From Taklimakanibacter albus (GTDB lineage: Bacteria; Pseudomonadota; Alphaproteobacteria; Rhizobiales; Aestuariivirgaceae), in contig NZ_JAENHL010000006.1 of NCBI RefSeq assembly GCF_016595235.1, positions 310,001 through 374,000 on the forward strand: a stretch of 64,000 nt of DNA, given 5' to 3'. Numbering within the stretch: position 1 is the first letter of the stretch; the number at the start of each line of letters is the position of its first letter. Below the pieces are notes generated by a model, which saw only the letters and a program-made list of their open reading frames with translations, searched no databases and was not told the DNA's origin. Shown here one piece after another: positions 1 through 9,057 of this stretch. The translations under genes were made by a program, and so were the position numbers.

Positions 1-897
1 TCATGACTGAAGAAATTTCTCGTCTAACAGTGCCGCGACCCCCAGCAGGCTGGCTTCGGCGCCACCGCGGGCCGGTTCGATCGGGCGGCGATAGACCGGG
101 GGCAGGCGCTCCATCGTGTCGCGCAGGCGGTTGAGGAAGGTCGGCACCAATCCGACCCCGCCACCCAGGCGGATGACATCGAGATCGAGGCTCGCAACAA
201 GATCGGCGATCATCGCGGCGAGGGCACTCACCGCATCCTCGATCACCTTGCCGCACTGCTCGTCCCCCTGATACGCCGCCGCGAAAACGGCGGGCGCGCT
301 CATGTCCCGGCCGGTGACGTCACTGGCGCGCTTCGCTATGGCAGTGCCGGAGGCGATCATCTCGACACAGCCGCGCCGGCCGCAGCCGCACAGCGGCCCC
401 GACCAGTCGACGGTGATATGGCCGGCATGACCGGCAAGTCCGTGGTGGCCCGTCTGCAATTGCCCGTCGAGAACGATGCCGGCGCCGATGCCGGTCGATA
501 CGGTGATGAAAGCGAGACGCTTGGCCGTGCCGCTCATGGACCGGCTTTCATGGAAGGCGGCGGCCTGCGCGTCATTGACGGCAAGCGGCGCCACGCCGAC
601 CCGCCGCCTGAGCGCCGCGACGATCGGATAATTGTTCTCGACCGGCAGGGTGCCTGGATTGAGCGCGGTGAGACAACCATCGGCGACGATGCCGGTGGTG
701 GCGACGCCGAGCCGCGCCGGCTGCGCCGTGATCTTGCGCACTGTAGCGGCGACGGCATCGGTGAGATCGCTGCCATGGCCGGTGCGGGGCGTGGCGATCT
801 GATGGCGCTCGCTGATCGCGCCGTTTTCGACGCGGGCGACGGCGATTTTGGTGCCGCCGATATCGACGACGACGGTCGGCTCGGTAGTTGCGGTCAC
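1..897 (-). CDS. ROK-family sugar kinase
   Basis: Cytoplasmic ATP-dependent kinase for a hexose or N-acetylated amino sugar. The phosphate-binding motif DIGGTK lies at residues 12-17, GHAGH at 156-160, and the zinc-binding CGCGRRGC cluster at 170-177, which is diagnostic of ROK kinases. The 298-residue length is typical. The start codon is GTG; the stop is the first codon of the window, so the gene is complete. The exact sugar cannot be read from the sequence; an N-acetylmannosamine or glucose kinase role is possible. Immediately upstream lies a remnant of an RpiR/SIS regulator gene, a common partner of amino-sugar kinases, so this kinase may have lost its original regulatory neighbour. Confidence 0.88.
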   Translation of the reverse strand: MTATTEPTVVVDIGGTKIAVARVENGAISERHQIATPRTGHGSDLTDAVAATVRKITAQPARLGVATTGIVADGCLTALNPGTLPVENNYPIVAALRRRVGVAPLAVNDAQAAAFHESRSMSGTAKRLAFITVSTGIGAGIVLDGQLQTGHHGLAGHAGHITVDWSGPLCGCGRRGCVEMIASGTAIAKRASDVTGRDMSAPAVFAAAYQGDEQCGKVIEDAVSALAAMIADLVASLDLDVIRLGGGVGLVPTFLNRLRDTMERLPPVYRRPIEPARGGAEASLLGVAALLDEKFLQS

Positions 898-1069
898 TGA
901 CGGACTCCGCGGTCACATCGATGACGCCGCGCCGTGCCGCGTCGGCCTTGAGGATAGCGGAAATCAGGGCGTCGACAATAAGAAGCTGGCTGACCCTGGA
1001 GGGGAGGGTCATCGGCGGGCGCGTCGAGTGGTTGGTGATGCCGATCACCGTGCATTTGCTGGCGCGCAC
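898..1069 (-). pseudogene. Remnant of an RpiR/SIS-domain regulator (C-terminal end only)
   Basis: The reading frame from 1069 downward encodes about 57 residues that resemble the end of a SIS (sugar isomerase) domain: a VIGITNHST strand followed by SRVSQLLIVDALISAI, the last helix seen in RpiR/MurR regulators. The 20-30 residues that normally separate these two elements are missing, and nothing of the N-terminal HTH remains because the acetyltransferase gene ends 20 bases upstream. The frame runs on into the ROK kinase gene without its own stop. I read it as a decayed fragment. A functional small protein is unlikely. Confidence 0.5.
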
Positions 1070-1088
1070 CGCTCACATGCGGTTCCTC

Positions 1089-2243
1089 TCAGAAATGTTC
1101 GGCCGACCAGGGTGCCGGTCCGGCAAAGATCAGGTCGCACAAGGCAATCGAGGCGGCGTCGCCAGTGAGGCGCCCGGCGCGGGCGAGGAAGCTCGCCGAG
1201 CGATAGCTCGTGAACAACGTTGCGAGATCGATCGCCTTCAGGGACACGCTGGCGCGGCCGCTTGGCTCAGCGACCGTCGCTTTGCCATTCGAAATCACCA
1301 CGCCGAAGCGCGTTTGTGTTTCGCCGATCAGTGTGAAATCGAGCCGTGCATCCGGGCACGTATAACCGCGCGCCGCGAGTGCCTGTCGCGGATCGATGAG
1401 CTTCGCCATGAAATCTTCCTGATGCAGGAGCTTCCAGCCTTTGTCCGGCATGGCGAAGATGAGATCATCATTGGGCGCGCCATGCCAGTGCATTTTCGGA
1501 TAGACCGAGCGGAAGCCGCCGAGAAAGGCGAGGATCGCTTTCGCCGCAGCACCATCCCGCGCGTGCCAGTCGCGTAAGCTGAGGCAATTTTCGTCCGCGG
1601 TGTCGATCAGGACATAGCCGCGGCTGACATCACCGTCGACCGCATAGGCAGCGAGCGCATGGCGGGGCTCGCGCAGAAGCTCGCGCCAATGCGATTCCGT
1701 CCGGTCGAGAAGGCCGTTATGGATCGCCCCGCGTGTCGATGCGGCTCCGCTCAGGCACTGCGCAATGTCGCCGGTCACCGCCTGGAAGGTGATATCTTTC
1801 ATGCGCGGCGGCAGGGCGGCGGTCTCGGCCTCATAGATGATCTCGGAACCCGCCAACTCGTAACCAGCCTTGCGATAGACGGGTCGCGCCGAAGCGAAGA
1901 GGGTGGTCATCACCGCGCCCTGCGCCAAGGCTTCCGCCTCCAACTCGCCCAGTAGCTGGCGCGCCAGGTCATGTCCGCGCCACTGCGGCGCGATGGCGAT
2001 ATGGCAGATATTGGCGGCCGGCACGCTCCGCCCGCCGAGAAAATGGCCGGTGCGCACCAGAGCGGCGACGGCCGCGACGCCTTGCGCACCCGCCAGCACC
2101 CGAAAATCGGAAAGCCCGATATTCTCAGTATACTCGGCGGCTCTTTCCGGCGAAAAGCCGAAGGCGAGCGCCAATTCACGGACAATGGCTGGCCGGTCGG
2201 CGGGGACTGCGGGCTGATAACGGAAGGATGATTGCGCCAGCAT
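1089..2243 (-). CDS. Eis-like GNAT N-acetyltransferase
   Basis: Acetyl-CoA-dependent N-acetyltransferase of the Eis type. The N-terminal GNAT fold is visible with the acetyl-CoA loop IAPQWRGHDLARQLL (~residues 82-96) and the following strand/helix up to FASARPVYRKAGYE. A second, degenerate GNAT repeat and a C-terminal sterol-carrier-like domain fill the rest; the total of 384 residues is close to the roughly 400 of Eis proteins. Eis enzymes acetylate amines, including aminoglycosides in mycobacteria, but the substrate here is unknown. The gene stands alone, reading away from the divergent methyltransferase gene at 2394. Confidence 0.8.
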   Translation of the reverse strand: MLAQSSFRYQPAVPADRPAIVRELALAFGFSPERAAEYTENIGLSDFRVLAGAQGVAAVAALVRTGHFLGGRSVPAANICHIAIAPQWRGHDLARQLLGELEAEALAQGAVMTTLFASARPVYRKAGYELAGSEIIYEAETAALPPRMKDITFQAVTGDIAQCLSGAASTRGAIHNGLLDRTESHWRELLREPRHALAAYAVDGDVSRGYVLIDTADENCLSLRDWHARDGAAAKAILAFLGGFRSVYPKMHWHGAPNDDLIFAMPDKGWKLLHQEDFMAKLIDPRQALAARGYTCPDARLDFTLIGETQTRFGVVISNGKATVAEPSGRASVSLKAIDLATLFTSYRSASFLARAGRLTGDAASIALCDLIFAGPAPWSAEHF

Positions 2244-2393
2244 GAAGAAAACTGCTTAACTGATATTGAGTGACGAATTACTTAGCGGTTTGACGGGGGA
2301 GCGCAAGGTCGGTGGCCGTGATGGCGGCTTTCCTATCGCGCCTCCGAGGAACCACGACTGTCGCAGGGTGCGCATTCAAGAGAGGACGGGAAC

Positions 2394-3215
2394 ATGAAGA
2401 CGTCCGAAGCCGGCAAGCGCGTCGATCTTTATGGTGCCAGCTACCGCAATTTTGCCAGCGAACTCTATAGCGAGATTCGCCGCGAAGCCTTTGGCGAGGA
2501 TATCGGCCAGACAGGATGGGTGACTGCCGAGGAGCAGGATCTCTTCATCAGCTGGCTGCATTTGGCGCGCTCCAGCCAGTTGCTCGACCTCGCCTGCGGG
2601 TCGGGAAAGCCGACTTTGCGCATCGCCCAGAAGACCGGCTGCCATGTCTCGGGTGTCGATCTCCACGCCGACGCCATCGCCAGCGCAAAAGCCACCGCGC
2701 GCGAGCTCGGCTATGAAGGGCGCACGAAATTCTACCAGGGCAACGCCGCCGAGCATCTGGCTTTCATGAATGCGACCTTCGACGCCGTCACCTGCATCGA
2801 CGCGATCAACCATCTGCCGGACCGGGCAAATATCCTGGCGGAATGGTGCCGTGTCCTCAAGCCGGGTGGGCGTCTATTGTTCACCGATCCCATCGTCCTG
2901 ACCGGACCGGTGACCAATGCCGAGATCGCCGTCCGGGCGTCGATCGGACATTTCGTCTTTGTGCCGGCCGGGCTTGACGAGGCGCTGTTGAAGGAGGCCG
3001 GCTTTGCGGTCGAACATGTCGAGGACCGCACACCGAACATGGCCGCAAACGCTCAAGGCTGGCTCGCGGCCCGGGCCCGCCGCGAAAAGGCCTTGCGCGA
3101 GATCGAGGGCGATGAGGTATTCGCGGGCCAGCAGCGCTTCCTCGAAACCGCGGCGCTGCTCGCGAGCGAGAGGCGGCTTTCACGTTTTGCAATTCTGGCG
3201 CGCCGGTCGAGCTAA
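2394..3215 (+). CDS. Class I SAM-dependent methyltransferase
   Basis: Rossmann-fold methyltransferase of 273 residues. Motif I is LDLACGSGKPTLRIA (~residues 61-75), the acidic end of strand 2 is SGVDLHADAI, and motif II-like VTCIDAINHL lies near residue 135, followed by a VLKPGGRLLFTDP post-II strand. A GAGAGGAC ribosome site precedes the ATG. Such proteins methylate small molecules; the acceptor is not predictable. It overlaps the 3' end of the convergent Pnkp gene by four bases and is divergent from the Eis-like gene. Confidence 0.85.
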   Translation: MKTSEAGKRVDLYGASYRNFASELYSEIRREAFGEDIGQTGWVTAEEQDLFISWLHLARSSQLLDLACGSGKPTLRIAQKTGCHVSGVDLHADAIASAKATARELGYEGRTKFYQGNAAEHLAFMNATFDAVTCIDAINHLPDRANILAEWCRVLKPGGRLLFTDPIVLTGPVTNAEIAVRASIGHFVFVPAGLDEALLKEAGFAVEHVEDRTPNMAANAQGWLAARARREKALREIEGDEVFAGQQRFLETAALLASERRLSRFAILARRSS

Positions 3216-5788
3216 AGCCGCGGATCGATCGGTTCGCTTTCGAGCGCCAGCACCGCGAACACACATTCATGCACCCGCCGCAACGGCTCGCGCGCGACGA
3301 AGCGTTTCAGCGCCTCATGGCCGAGCGCGAATTCCCTGAGCGCGAGCGCGCGCTTGCCGCCGAGACCGCGCTGGCGCAGGCGCATGAGATTGTCGGGCGC
3401 ATCATATTCGGGCCCGTAGATGATGCGTAGATATTCGCGCCCGCGCACTTTGAGGGCGGGCTGGATCAGGCCTTTAGGTCCGCGGCTGACGAAATCGCGC
3501 GGCTTGACCACCATGCCTTCGCCGCCCTTGGCCGTGAGATCCTCCCACCAGCGGATGGCGTCGGCGCAGGCCGCGTCATCAGCGAGCGCCACCTGATGCC
3601 ATGCGGTGCGGGTGACGACGCCGTTGGCGGCCTCGGCCAGACGGTCGGCGAGCGACATGTGCCAGACGTGATCCTGGTCGAACCAGACGCGTCCCTCACT
3701 CGCCAGGAGATGGAAGGGCGCCACTTTGAGATCCTCGATGCCCGACACTGGCCAGACATAAGGCGCCCAGGCTTTGCCATAGAGACCGGCGCGCCGCGCG
3801 CGTTCGGCGAAACGTTCTCGCAAGGCGGCAATCTCGTTGGTACGGGCACCAGCGCGGATCAGGGCATCGATGGCGGCGGCGAGGCCTGCCGCCGAGGAGG
3901 TGGCGACCGGGGCATATTGGTTTTCGATCAGGCTGTTCGCCTTCGCCGACCAGGGCATGATCTCGGCGTCGAAGAGCAGCCAGTCGCTGCCGAGCTCGTC
4001 CCACAGACGGGTGGTACCGACGGCGTCGCGCAAACGCGCGAGCAGGCCTTCCGTCGTGGCGATATCACTGAAGAAGCTACGGCCGGTGCGTGTCCAGATG
4101 GCGCCGCTTTCATCACCCGCGATCCCGAAGCGCATTTGAGCGACCGCCGCGGACCGGCACAGCGCGATGACGGCGCGCGAGCCCATATGCTTCTCCTCGC
4201 ATATGACCTCGGTTACGTTGCGCTCGCGGAAATGTGCGAAGGCTTCCTCGGGACGTTCGAGCCAGCCTTCCGCTTCGCTGGTCTCTGAGGGCGACATGGT
4301 CGGCGGCAGATAGGCCAGCCAATGCGGCGCCAGCGCGAAGCGGCTCATTACTTCGAGCGCGGCGCTGGCATTCTCCTCCGCCACCACGATGCGGCCTCTG
4401 AGCTCGGTGTCGATCCAGCGCCGCCCGCTGACATCCTTGATGTCGAGAAGCTGATCCGCCTCGGCCTGCGCCGATGTGTCGGACCGGGGCGCCGCGAGCG
4501 GCCGCAAGGGTTCGGACCAGACCTTGTCGGCAGCGACCTCGACGAGTTCCTTCTCCGGCCAGCGCAAGGCCGTGAGCTTGCCGCCGAACACGCAGCCGGT
4601 GTCGATGCAGATCGTATTGTTGACCCAGTCCGCCTTGAGCAGCGGCGTGTGGCCATAAACGACGGTGGTGTCGCCACGATAATTGGCGGCCCAGTCGGCA
4701 CGCACCGGCAAGCCGAACTCGTCGATCTCGCCCGTGGTCTCGCCGAACAAGGCGAATTCACGCACCGCCCCCGAGCCGCGCCCGATCATCTCGGCCTTGA
4801 GACCCGCATGCGCCACTGCGAGGCGGCCCTGGTCGAGCCAGACATGGCTGCGCAAGCTGCTCAGGAATTTCGGCAGGCCCTTGCGGAATTCCTCGCTCTC
4901 CGCCTGCAACTGATCGATCGTCTGCTGCAGGCCATGCGCGATGGTGACCTTGCGGCCGGCGAGCCAGCGCTCGAGCTTGCGGTCGTGATTGCCTTGCACG
5001 ACATGCCCGGTGCCGTCCGCCTGCATGCTCATGGCGATGCGCAGCACATCGGGAGAATTGGGACCGCGATCGACGAGATCGCCGACAAATACCGCTTTGC
5101 GGCCTTGCGGATGGCTGACCGCGACGTTGCGGGTTCCGTCCGCGTTCGACCAGATGATTTCGTAACCTAGCTTGGTGAGCATCTCCTGCAACTCGTCGGC
5201 GCAGCCATGGACATCGCCGATGATGTCGAAGGGCCCGTGATCGGTGCGCTTGTCCGTCCACAAGGGGACACGCGTCAAAGTGACGGCGTCGACGTCTTCT
5301 GCGCTCGTCAGCTTCCAGACCTGGCGGAAACCCTCACCTTCAAGGCCGCGCTGGCCCCGGCGTATCTCCGATACCATGCGACGCACGATCTCGCCGCCGA
5401 AGGGGCGGTCGGGCCGGAGTTGGTTGCGCTCGATGCAGATATCGATGCCGGGATCGATCACGATGGCGACCGGCAAAGCGTGCCAGCGGCGGGCGAGCTC
5501 AATCCAGCTCTTGCGATCGGCAGCGCGCACATTGGTGGCATCGATGACCGTGAGCTTGCGGTTCTTGAGGCGTTTGCCGGCGATCTCACGCACCAGGTCG
5601 AAAGCGTCGCCGGTGACGCTCTGATCGGTCTCGTCGTCGCTGACGAGGCCACGACAGCGGTCCGACGAGATCACCTCCGTCGGCCGGAAATGCTTCGCCG
5701 CAAAGGTCGACTTGCCGGAGCCCGTCGAGCCGATGAGCACGACGAGGGCGAAGTCCGGGATCTCGATATACTGGTCGCTCTTCCTCAT
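3212..5788 (-). CDS. pnkp: Polynucleotide kinase-phosphatase-ligase (bacterial Pnkp, RNA repair)
   Basis: Three-domain RNA repair enzyme of 858 residues that heals and seals broken RNA. The N-terminal 5'-kinase has the P-loop GSTGSGKST (residues 20-28); the central metallophosphoesterase removes 2',3'-cyclic phosphate and shows GDVHGC (~190) and GNHDRK (~265); the C-terminal adenylyltransferase carries the nucleotidyl-transfer motif EEKHMGSR with its lysine near 532. Length and domain order match the known bacterial Pnkp. Its start overlaps the stop of hen1 by four bases (ATGA), so the two are translationally coupled, as in characterised Pnkp/Hen1 cassettes. No ribotoxin or anticodon nuclease gene is seen beside it. 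Confidence 0.93.
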   Translation of the reverse strand: MRKSDQYIEIPDFALVVLIGSTGSGKSTFAAKHFRPTEVISSDRCRGLVSDDETDQSVTGDAFDLVREIAGKRLKNRKLTVIDATNVRAADRKSWIELARRWHALPVAIVIDPGIDICIERNQLRPDRPFGGEIVRRMVSEIRRGQRGLEGEGFRQVWKLTSAEDVDAVTLTRVPLWTDKRTDHGPFDIIGDVHGCADELQEMLTKLGYEIIWSNADGTRNVAVSHPQGRKAVFVGDLVDRGPNSPDVLRIAMSMQADGTGHVVQGNHDRKLERWLAGRKVTIAHGLQQTIDQLQAESEEFRKGLPKFLSSLRSHVWLDQGRLAVAHAGLKAEMIGRGSGAVREFALFGETTGEIDEFGLPVRADWAANYRGDTTVVYGHTPLLKADWVNNTICIDTGCVFGGKLTALRWPEKELVEVAADKVWSEPLRPLAAPRSDTSAQAEADQLLDIKDVSGRRWIDTELRGRIVVAEENASAALEVMSRFALAPHWLAYLPPTMSPSETSEAEGWLERPEEAFAHFRERNVTEVICEEKHMGSRAVIALCRSAAVAQMRFGIAGDESGAIWTRTGRSFFSDIATTEGLLARLRDAVGTTRLWDELGSDWLLFDAEIMPWSAKANSLIENQYAPVATSSAAGLAAAIDALIRAGARTNEIAALRERFAERARRAGLYGKAWAPYVWPVSGIEDLKVAPFHLLASEGRVWFDQDHVWHMSLADRLAEAANGVVTRTAWHQVALADDAACADAIRWWEDLTAKGGEGMVVKPRDFVSRGPKGLIQPALKVRGREYLRIIYGPEYDAPDNLMRLRQRGLGGKRALALREFALGHEALKRFVAREPLRRVHECVFAVLALESEPIDPRL

Positions 5789-7152
5789 CGGGTGAACACC
5801 GCCATCTGGGAGGGTGCGCCATGGGTTGCGTCCTCGTGGCCGATGCCGCTCATGCTCGCTTGATAATTATAGGTCGCACCGATCCTGTCCGCCCAGGCCG
5901 CGAATTCCGTACGCGTCCATTCGAAGCGATGATCGGGATGGCGGAAGGCGCCGGCGGCGAGCGTCGGGAACAGCACGTTGTAATCGGCGTTGGGCGTCGT
6001 GACGACAACGGTTTTGGGGCGCGCCGCGCCGAAGACGACACGCTCCACCAAGGGCAGGCGGTCGGGATCGAGATGCTCGATAACCTCGACAAGTGCTGCT
6101 GCATCGGCGCCGGTCCAGCGATCGTCACGGTAGGTGAGCGACCCGTGCAGCAGTGTCAGCCGGCCTTCTGGCGGCCCACCTGGCTGGTTGAGCTTCAGGC
6201 GCCGCGCCGCGCGTTCCAGCACACGCGCCGACGGGTCGAGGCCGATCAGTTCCCGGGCCCAGCTTTCCCGCAGCAGGAGCTGCAGCAATTTGCCTTCGCC
6301 GCAGCCGAGATCGACGATGCGTTTGGGGCCGATGGCGCGCAGGGTTGCGACGACCATTTCGAGACGTGCATCATGCAGGCGGATCGGTGCCTCGAGCGTC
6401 TCCTCAGGCGCAGCTTGGGTCTCGGGCTCGGCCGCTTCATCCTGCATCTGCGGTGCCAGGCGTTCGAGCGCCGCGCGCGCCAGCAGTCCGCGGTGGCGCA
6501 GATAGCGCCGCACGATCAGGTCCTTGGCCGGATGCCGGTCGAGCCAGCCTTCGCCGCGCTTCAGGAGCTTGTCGATCTCGTCCTCACCGACCCAATAGTG
6601 CTTGGTGTCGTCGAGCACCGGGATCAGCACATAGAGATGGGTCAGCAAGGCGCTGAGCCGGGCCTCGCCCCTGAGGACAAGCCGGGCATAGAGCTTGGGA
6701 GCTTCACCCAGCGGCTCGATCTCGACATGCCAGCCCAGAGGTTCGAAGAGCTGGCGGACCAGAGGCTCGCCGCCGCGCATCGGCAGGGGCGTGACCACGG
6801 CTTCGAGCGGCAGGGCACTGTCGGCGAGATCCTGCCTGGCCACGCAAGTGCCGGCCATGGCGGTCCGGAAGGCCTTGTTGAAAGCCACCGAGAGGAAGGA
6901 GGAGGCCGCATAGGGCCGGTCATTCACGTAGTGATCGAGGAGGCCGTCGCCTTGGCCCTTGCCACGCACCAGGCCGACCGGATCGACATCGAGCACGAGT
7001 GCGGCTTCGCAACGCTCATCCGTTGCCTCCGGGTAGAAGACCCAGGCCTTGCCGAATGTGAGCTCGATCTCATGCAGGCGGTTGGGGTGCTTGTGGAGCA
7101 GGAAACCCAGATCCGTTGCCGGCCGGTGCGTGGTGGCGATGGACAGAAACAT
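5785..7152 (-). CDS. hen1: Hen1 RNA 3'-terminal ribose 2'-O-methyltransferase
   Basis: Marks the 3' end of cleaved RNA with a 2'-O-methyl group before Pnkp seals it, so the repaired site resists a second cut. The 455-residue protein has the bacterial N-terminal half that partners Pnkp, then a C-terminal methyltransferase with motif I IVDLGCGEGKLLQLLL (~284-299) and the metal-binding signature EVIEHLD (~355-361), whose Glu, Glu and His coordinate Mn2+ in characterised Hen1. First gene of the two-gene operon with pnkp. Assignment rests on both the motif and the partner gene. Confidence 0.93.
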   Translation of the reverse strand: MFLSIATTHRPATDLGFLLHKHPNRLHEIELTFGKAWVFYPEATDERCEAALVLDVDPVGLVRGKGQGDGLLDHYVNDRPYAASSFLSVAFNKAFRTAMAGTCVARQDLADSALPLEAVVTPLPMRGGEPLVRQLFEPLGWHVEIEPLGEAPKLYARLVLRGEARLSALLTHLYVLIPVLDDTKHYWVGEDEIDKLLKRGEGWLDRHPAKDLIVRRYLRHRGLLARAALERLAPQMQDEAAEPETQAAPEETLEAPIRLHDARLEMVVATLRAIGPKRIVDLGCGEGKLLQLLLRESWARELIGLDPSARVLERAARRLKLNQPGGPPEGRLTLLHGSLTYRDDRWTGADAAALVEVIEHLDPDRLPLVERVVFGAARPKTVVVTTPNADYNVLFPTLAAGAFRHPDHRFEWTRTEFAAWADRIGATYNYQASMSGIGHEDATHGAPSQMAVFTR

Positions 7153-7233
7153 GCTGCCAGATAGCCGAGTGCCGGAGACTTATCCAGGGTGAAGTCGCCT
7201 TCGTATTTTGCTGCTATAAGGGGACCTTGCCCA

Positions 7234-7776
7234 ATGAGGATGACATCGATGACATGTTGGTCAGCCGCTCCGTTTGCCGAGGCCTTGCTCGGCGACGGCC
7301 CTCATCCTTCCATTCCGCGCGAGCAGCGGATATTCGCACCCTTCATCGGCTCCTGGGATTTGCTCGTTCGTTGGTTCGACGAGGCCGGCAAGCTCGTTTG
7401 CGAAGAGCAGGGCGAATGGCATTTCGCCTGGATATTGGAAGGCAGGGGCGTTCAGGATGTCTGGATCGTGCCACGACGCGCCGAACGGGTGGGCCGGAGC
7501 GATCTCTATGAATATGGCACGAGCTTGCGTTTCTTCGACGAGAAGATCGCCGCCTGGCAGTCGACCTGGATCGGGCCGATGCATCGGGTCGTACGAACGT
7601 TCATCGCCCGAGGGAACGGCGATCAGGTTACGCTTGAAACGACGGAAGGTGAGGTGCCACGCATGCGCTGGTCCTTCTCCGACATTCAGACGAATTCCTT
7701 CTCCTGGCGCAATGAGCTGTGGACAGAGAATGGCTGGCGCGTGCAGCAGACCTTCGCCGCGCGTCGTCTCGCCTGA
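7234..7776 (+). CDS. Lipocalin-like protein of unknown function
   Basis: About 180 residues, predicted cytoplasmic (no signal peptide). The body starts with a FAPFIGSWDLLVRWFD strand, typical of the opening strand of lipocalin-like/DUF1579-type barrels (GxW motif), followed by alternating beta-strand segments such as GEWHFAWILEGRGVQDVWIV and QSTWIGPMHRVVRTF. I chose the ATG at 7234 because AAGGGGA lies about nine bases upstream; an earlier in-frame ATG at 7189 lacks this. It probably binds a small hydrophobic ligand, but no specific role can be given. It reads away from the hen1-pnkp operon and is followed by a membrane protein gene. Confidence 0.6.
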   Translation: MRMTSMTCWSAAPFAEALLGDGPHPSIPREQRIFAPFIGSWDLLVRWFDEAGKLVCEEQGEWHFAWILEGRGVQDVWIVPRRAERVGRSDLYEYGTSLRFFDEKIAAWQSTWIGPMHRVVRTFIARGNGDQVTLETTEGEVPRMRWSFSDIQTNSFSWRNELWTENGWRVQQTFAARRLA

Positions 7777-7832
7777 CGTTGGGTTATCAATCGACTGTTG
7801 AAGCAGCGCGTTTTCTCCCTTAACCAGGGGCC

Positions 7833-9056
7833 ATGAGCTTGGCGCTGGACATCATGCGGCCCGTGAGCCTGGCAGGTCGGCTTTTCCTCCGTTTCTGGCC
7901 GCAGCTTCTGCTTCTTGCCACCCTCGGCGTTCTCCTGCATGACCTGCTGCTCGATCTCGCGGTGCGCGCCGGACTCGAGAATGCGCTCGCCGGCATGGTC
8001 GTTCTCTCCTTCGTCGTTCTGGCAAAGCTCGTCATCATCGTGACGATGTTTGCGGTGCTGCGGCCGGCGATGAACGGTCTCACCGCCCTTGCCGAAGAGC
8101 CAGCCGCCACTCCCGGCAGCAAATACCGCGCTACGCATATCGTCGGCGTGACGGCGATCGCGATATTGCCCTTCTTCGCCTATTACGCCGCCTGGGGCTT
8201 CCTCGGCGACACGGTGCGCGAATATTCCCGTCTGGCGCTCGCCCGCGTCCCCTTTGGCGAGAGCGCCAACTTCCTCGATCTGTTGCAGGCGCGCTGGCTT
8301 GTCCTCTCGATCGTCGCCTGTTGGCTGGTCCGCTGGTTCGCCAAGTACATGAACAAGCGCGCCACCGTGCCTTATTGGCGCTTCCTGGTCGTCGCCTGTG
8401 ATGCGAGCTGGGTATTCATCGGCCTATACGGCATCAGCATCTACACCAGTCAGTTGATCGAGCGCCTCGGTGCCGGCGCCTTCGCCGCCTCGTCCTTTCT
8501 GATCGGCGAGGCGCGCGCAGCTGAAGGCTTCACCCCGGGGGAATTCGCCGCGCCGGATTTCTGGACGCAAGTGCAGAGCCTGTTCTTTTTCGCGCTCCTG
8601 CCTCTGGTCTGGCTGGTGATGACGGCGATCATCTATGGCTATGAATTGTCGAATCCTATCGCCACGCCGGTCGGTGACGACACCGGCAGAGCCAAGACCT
8701 GGCGCAAATGGTTCGGCGATTTCATCGGTCATTATATCGGCGGCTATCGCTCGCGTTATGGACCCGTATGGCGTTGCGTTCGTCTCATATTGACGGCAGG
8801 ACCGGCGACCTTGCTGACCTTCATGATCGCTTATCAATTCATCACCTGGGCCGGCGCCTGGGCATGGGTCGGCGCCACCCGTGCGATTGGTGCCCATGAT
8901 CTGACGGCCTGGCAGATGCTCGCCGATCCTTTGACGCTTCTGTTCGGCAGCCCGAGCGATCTCAGCGGCGGCATCCTGCTCGATGCCATCCGCATCTGCC
9001 TGCTGGCGGCGGTGCTCGATTACGCGATTACGTCGGGTCGTCGGCAAGAGGCTTGA
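7833..9056 (+). CDS. Multi-pass membrane protein of unknown function
   Basis: 407 residues with about seven hydrophobic segments, for example residues ~22-42, 48-72, 98-122, 150-170, 180-205, 245-270 and 310-345. I recognise no transporter or enzyme signature. A charged cytoplasmic loop (DDTGRAKTWRKWFGDF) lies after the sixth segment. The stop codon is two bases from the stop of the convergent operon of membrane-anchored proteins at 9058-10726. Whether these genes work together is unknown; the tail-to-tail packing only shows that the two transcripts end against each other. Confidence 0.7.
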   Translation: MSLALDIMRPVSLAGRLFLRFWPQLLLLATLGVLLHDLLLDLAVRAGLENALAGMVVLSFVVLAKLVIIVTMFAVLRPAMNGLTALAEEPAATPGSKYRATHIVGVTAIAILPFFAYYAAWGFLGDTVREYSRLALARVPFGESANFLDLLQARWLVLSIVACWLVRWFAKYMNKRATVPYWRFLVVACDASWVFIGLYGISIYTSQLIERLGAGAFAASSFLIGEARAAEGFTPGEFAAPDFWTQVQSLFFFALLPLVWLVMTAIIYGYELSNPIATPVGDDTGRAKTWRKWFGDFIGHYIGGYRSRYGPVWRCVRLILTAGPATLLTFMIAYQFITWAGAWAWVGATRAIGAHDLTAWQMLADPLTLLFGSPSDLSGGILLDAIRICLLAAVLDYAITSGRRQEA

Positions 9057-9057
9057 G

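Noticed and set aside
5821-7164. A 447-codon plus-strand frame opposite hen1
   Set aside because: Shadow of the Hen1 gene; no motif on this strand.
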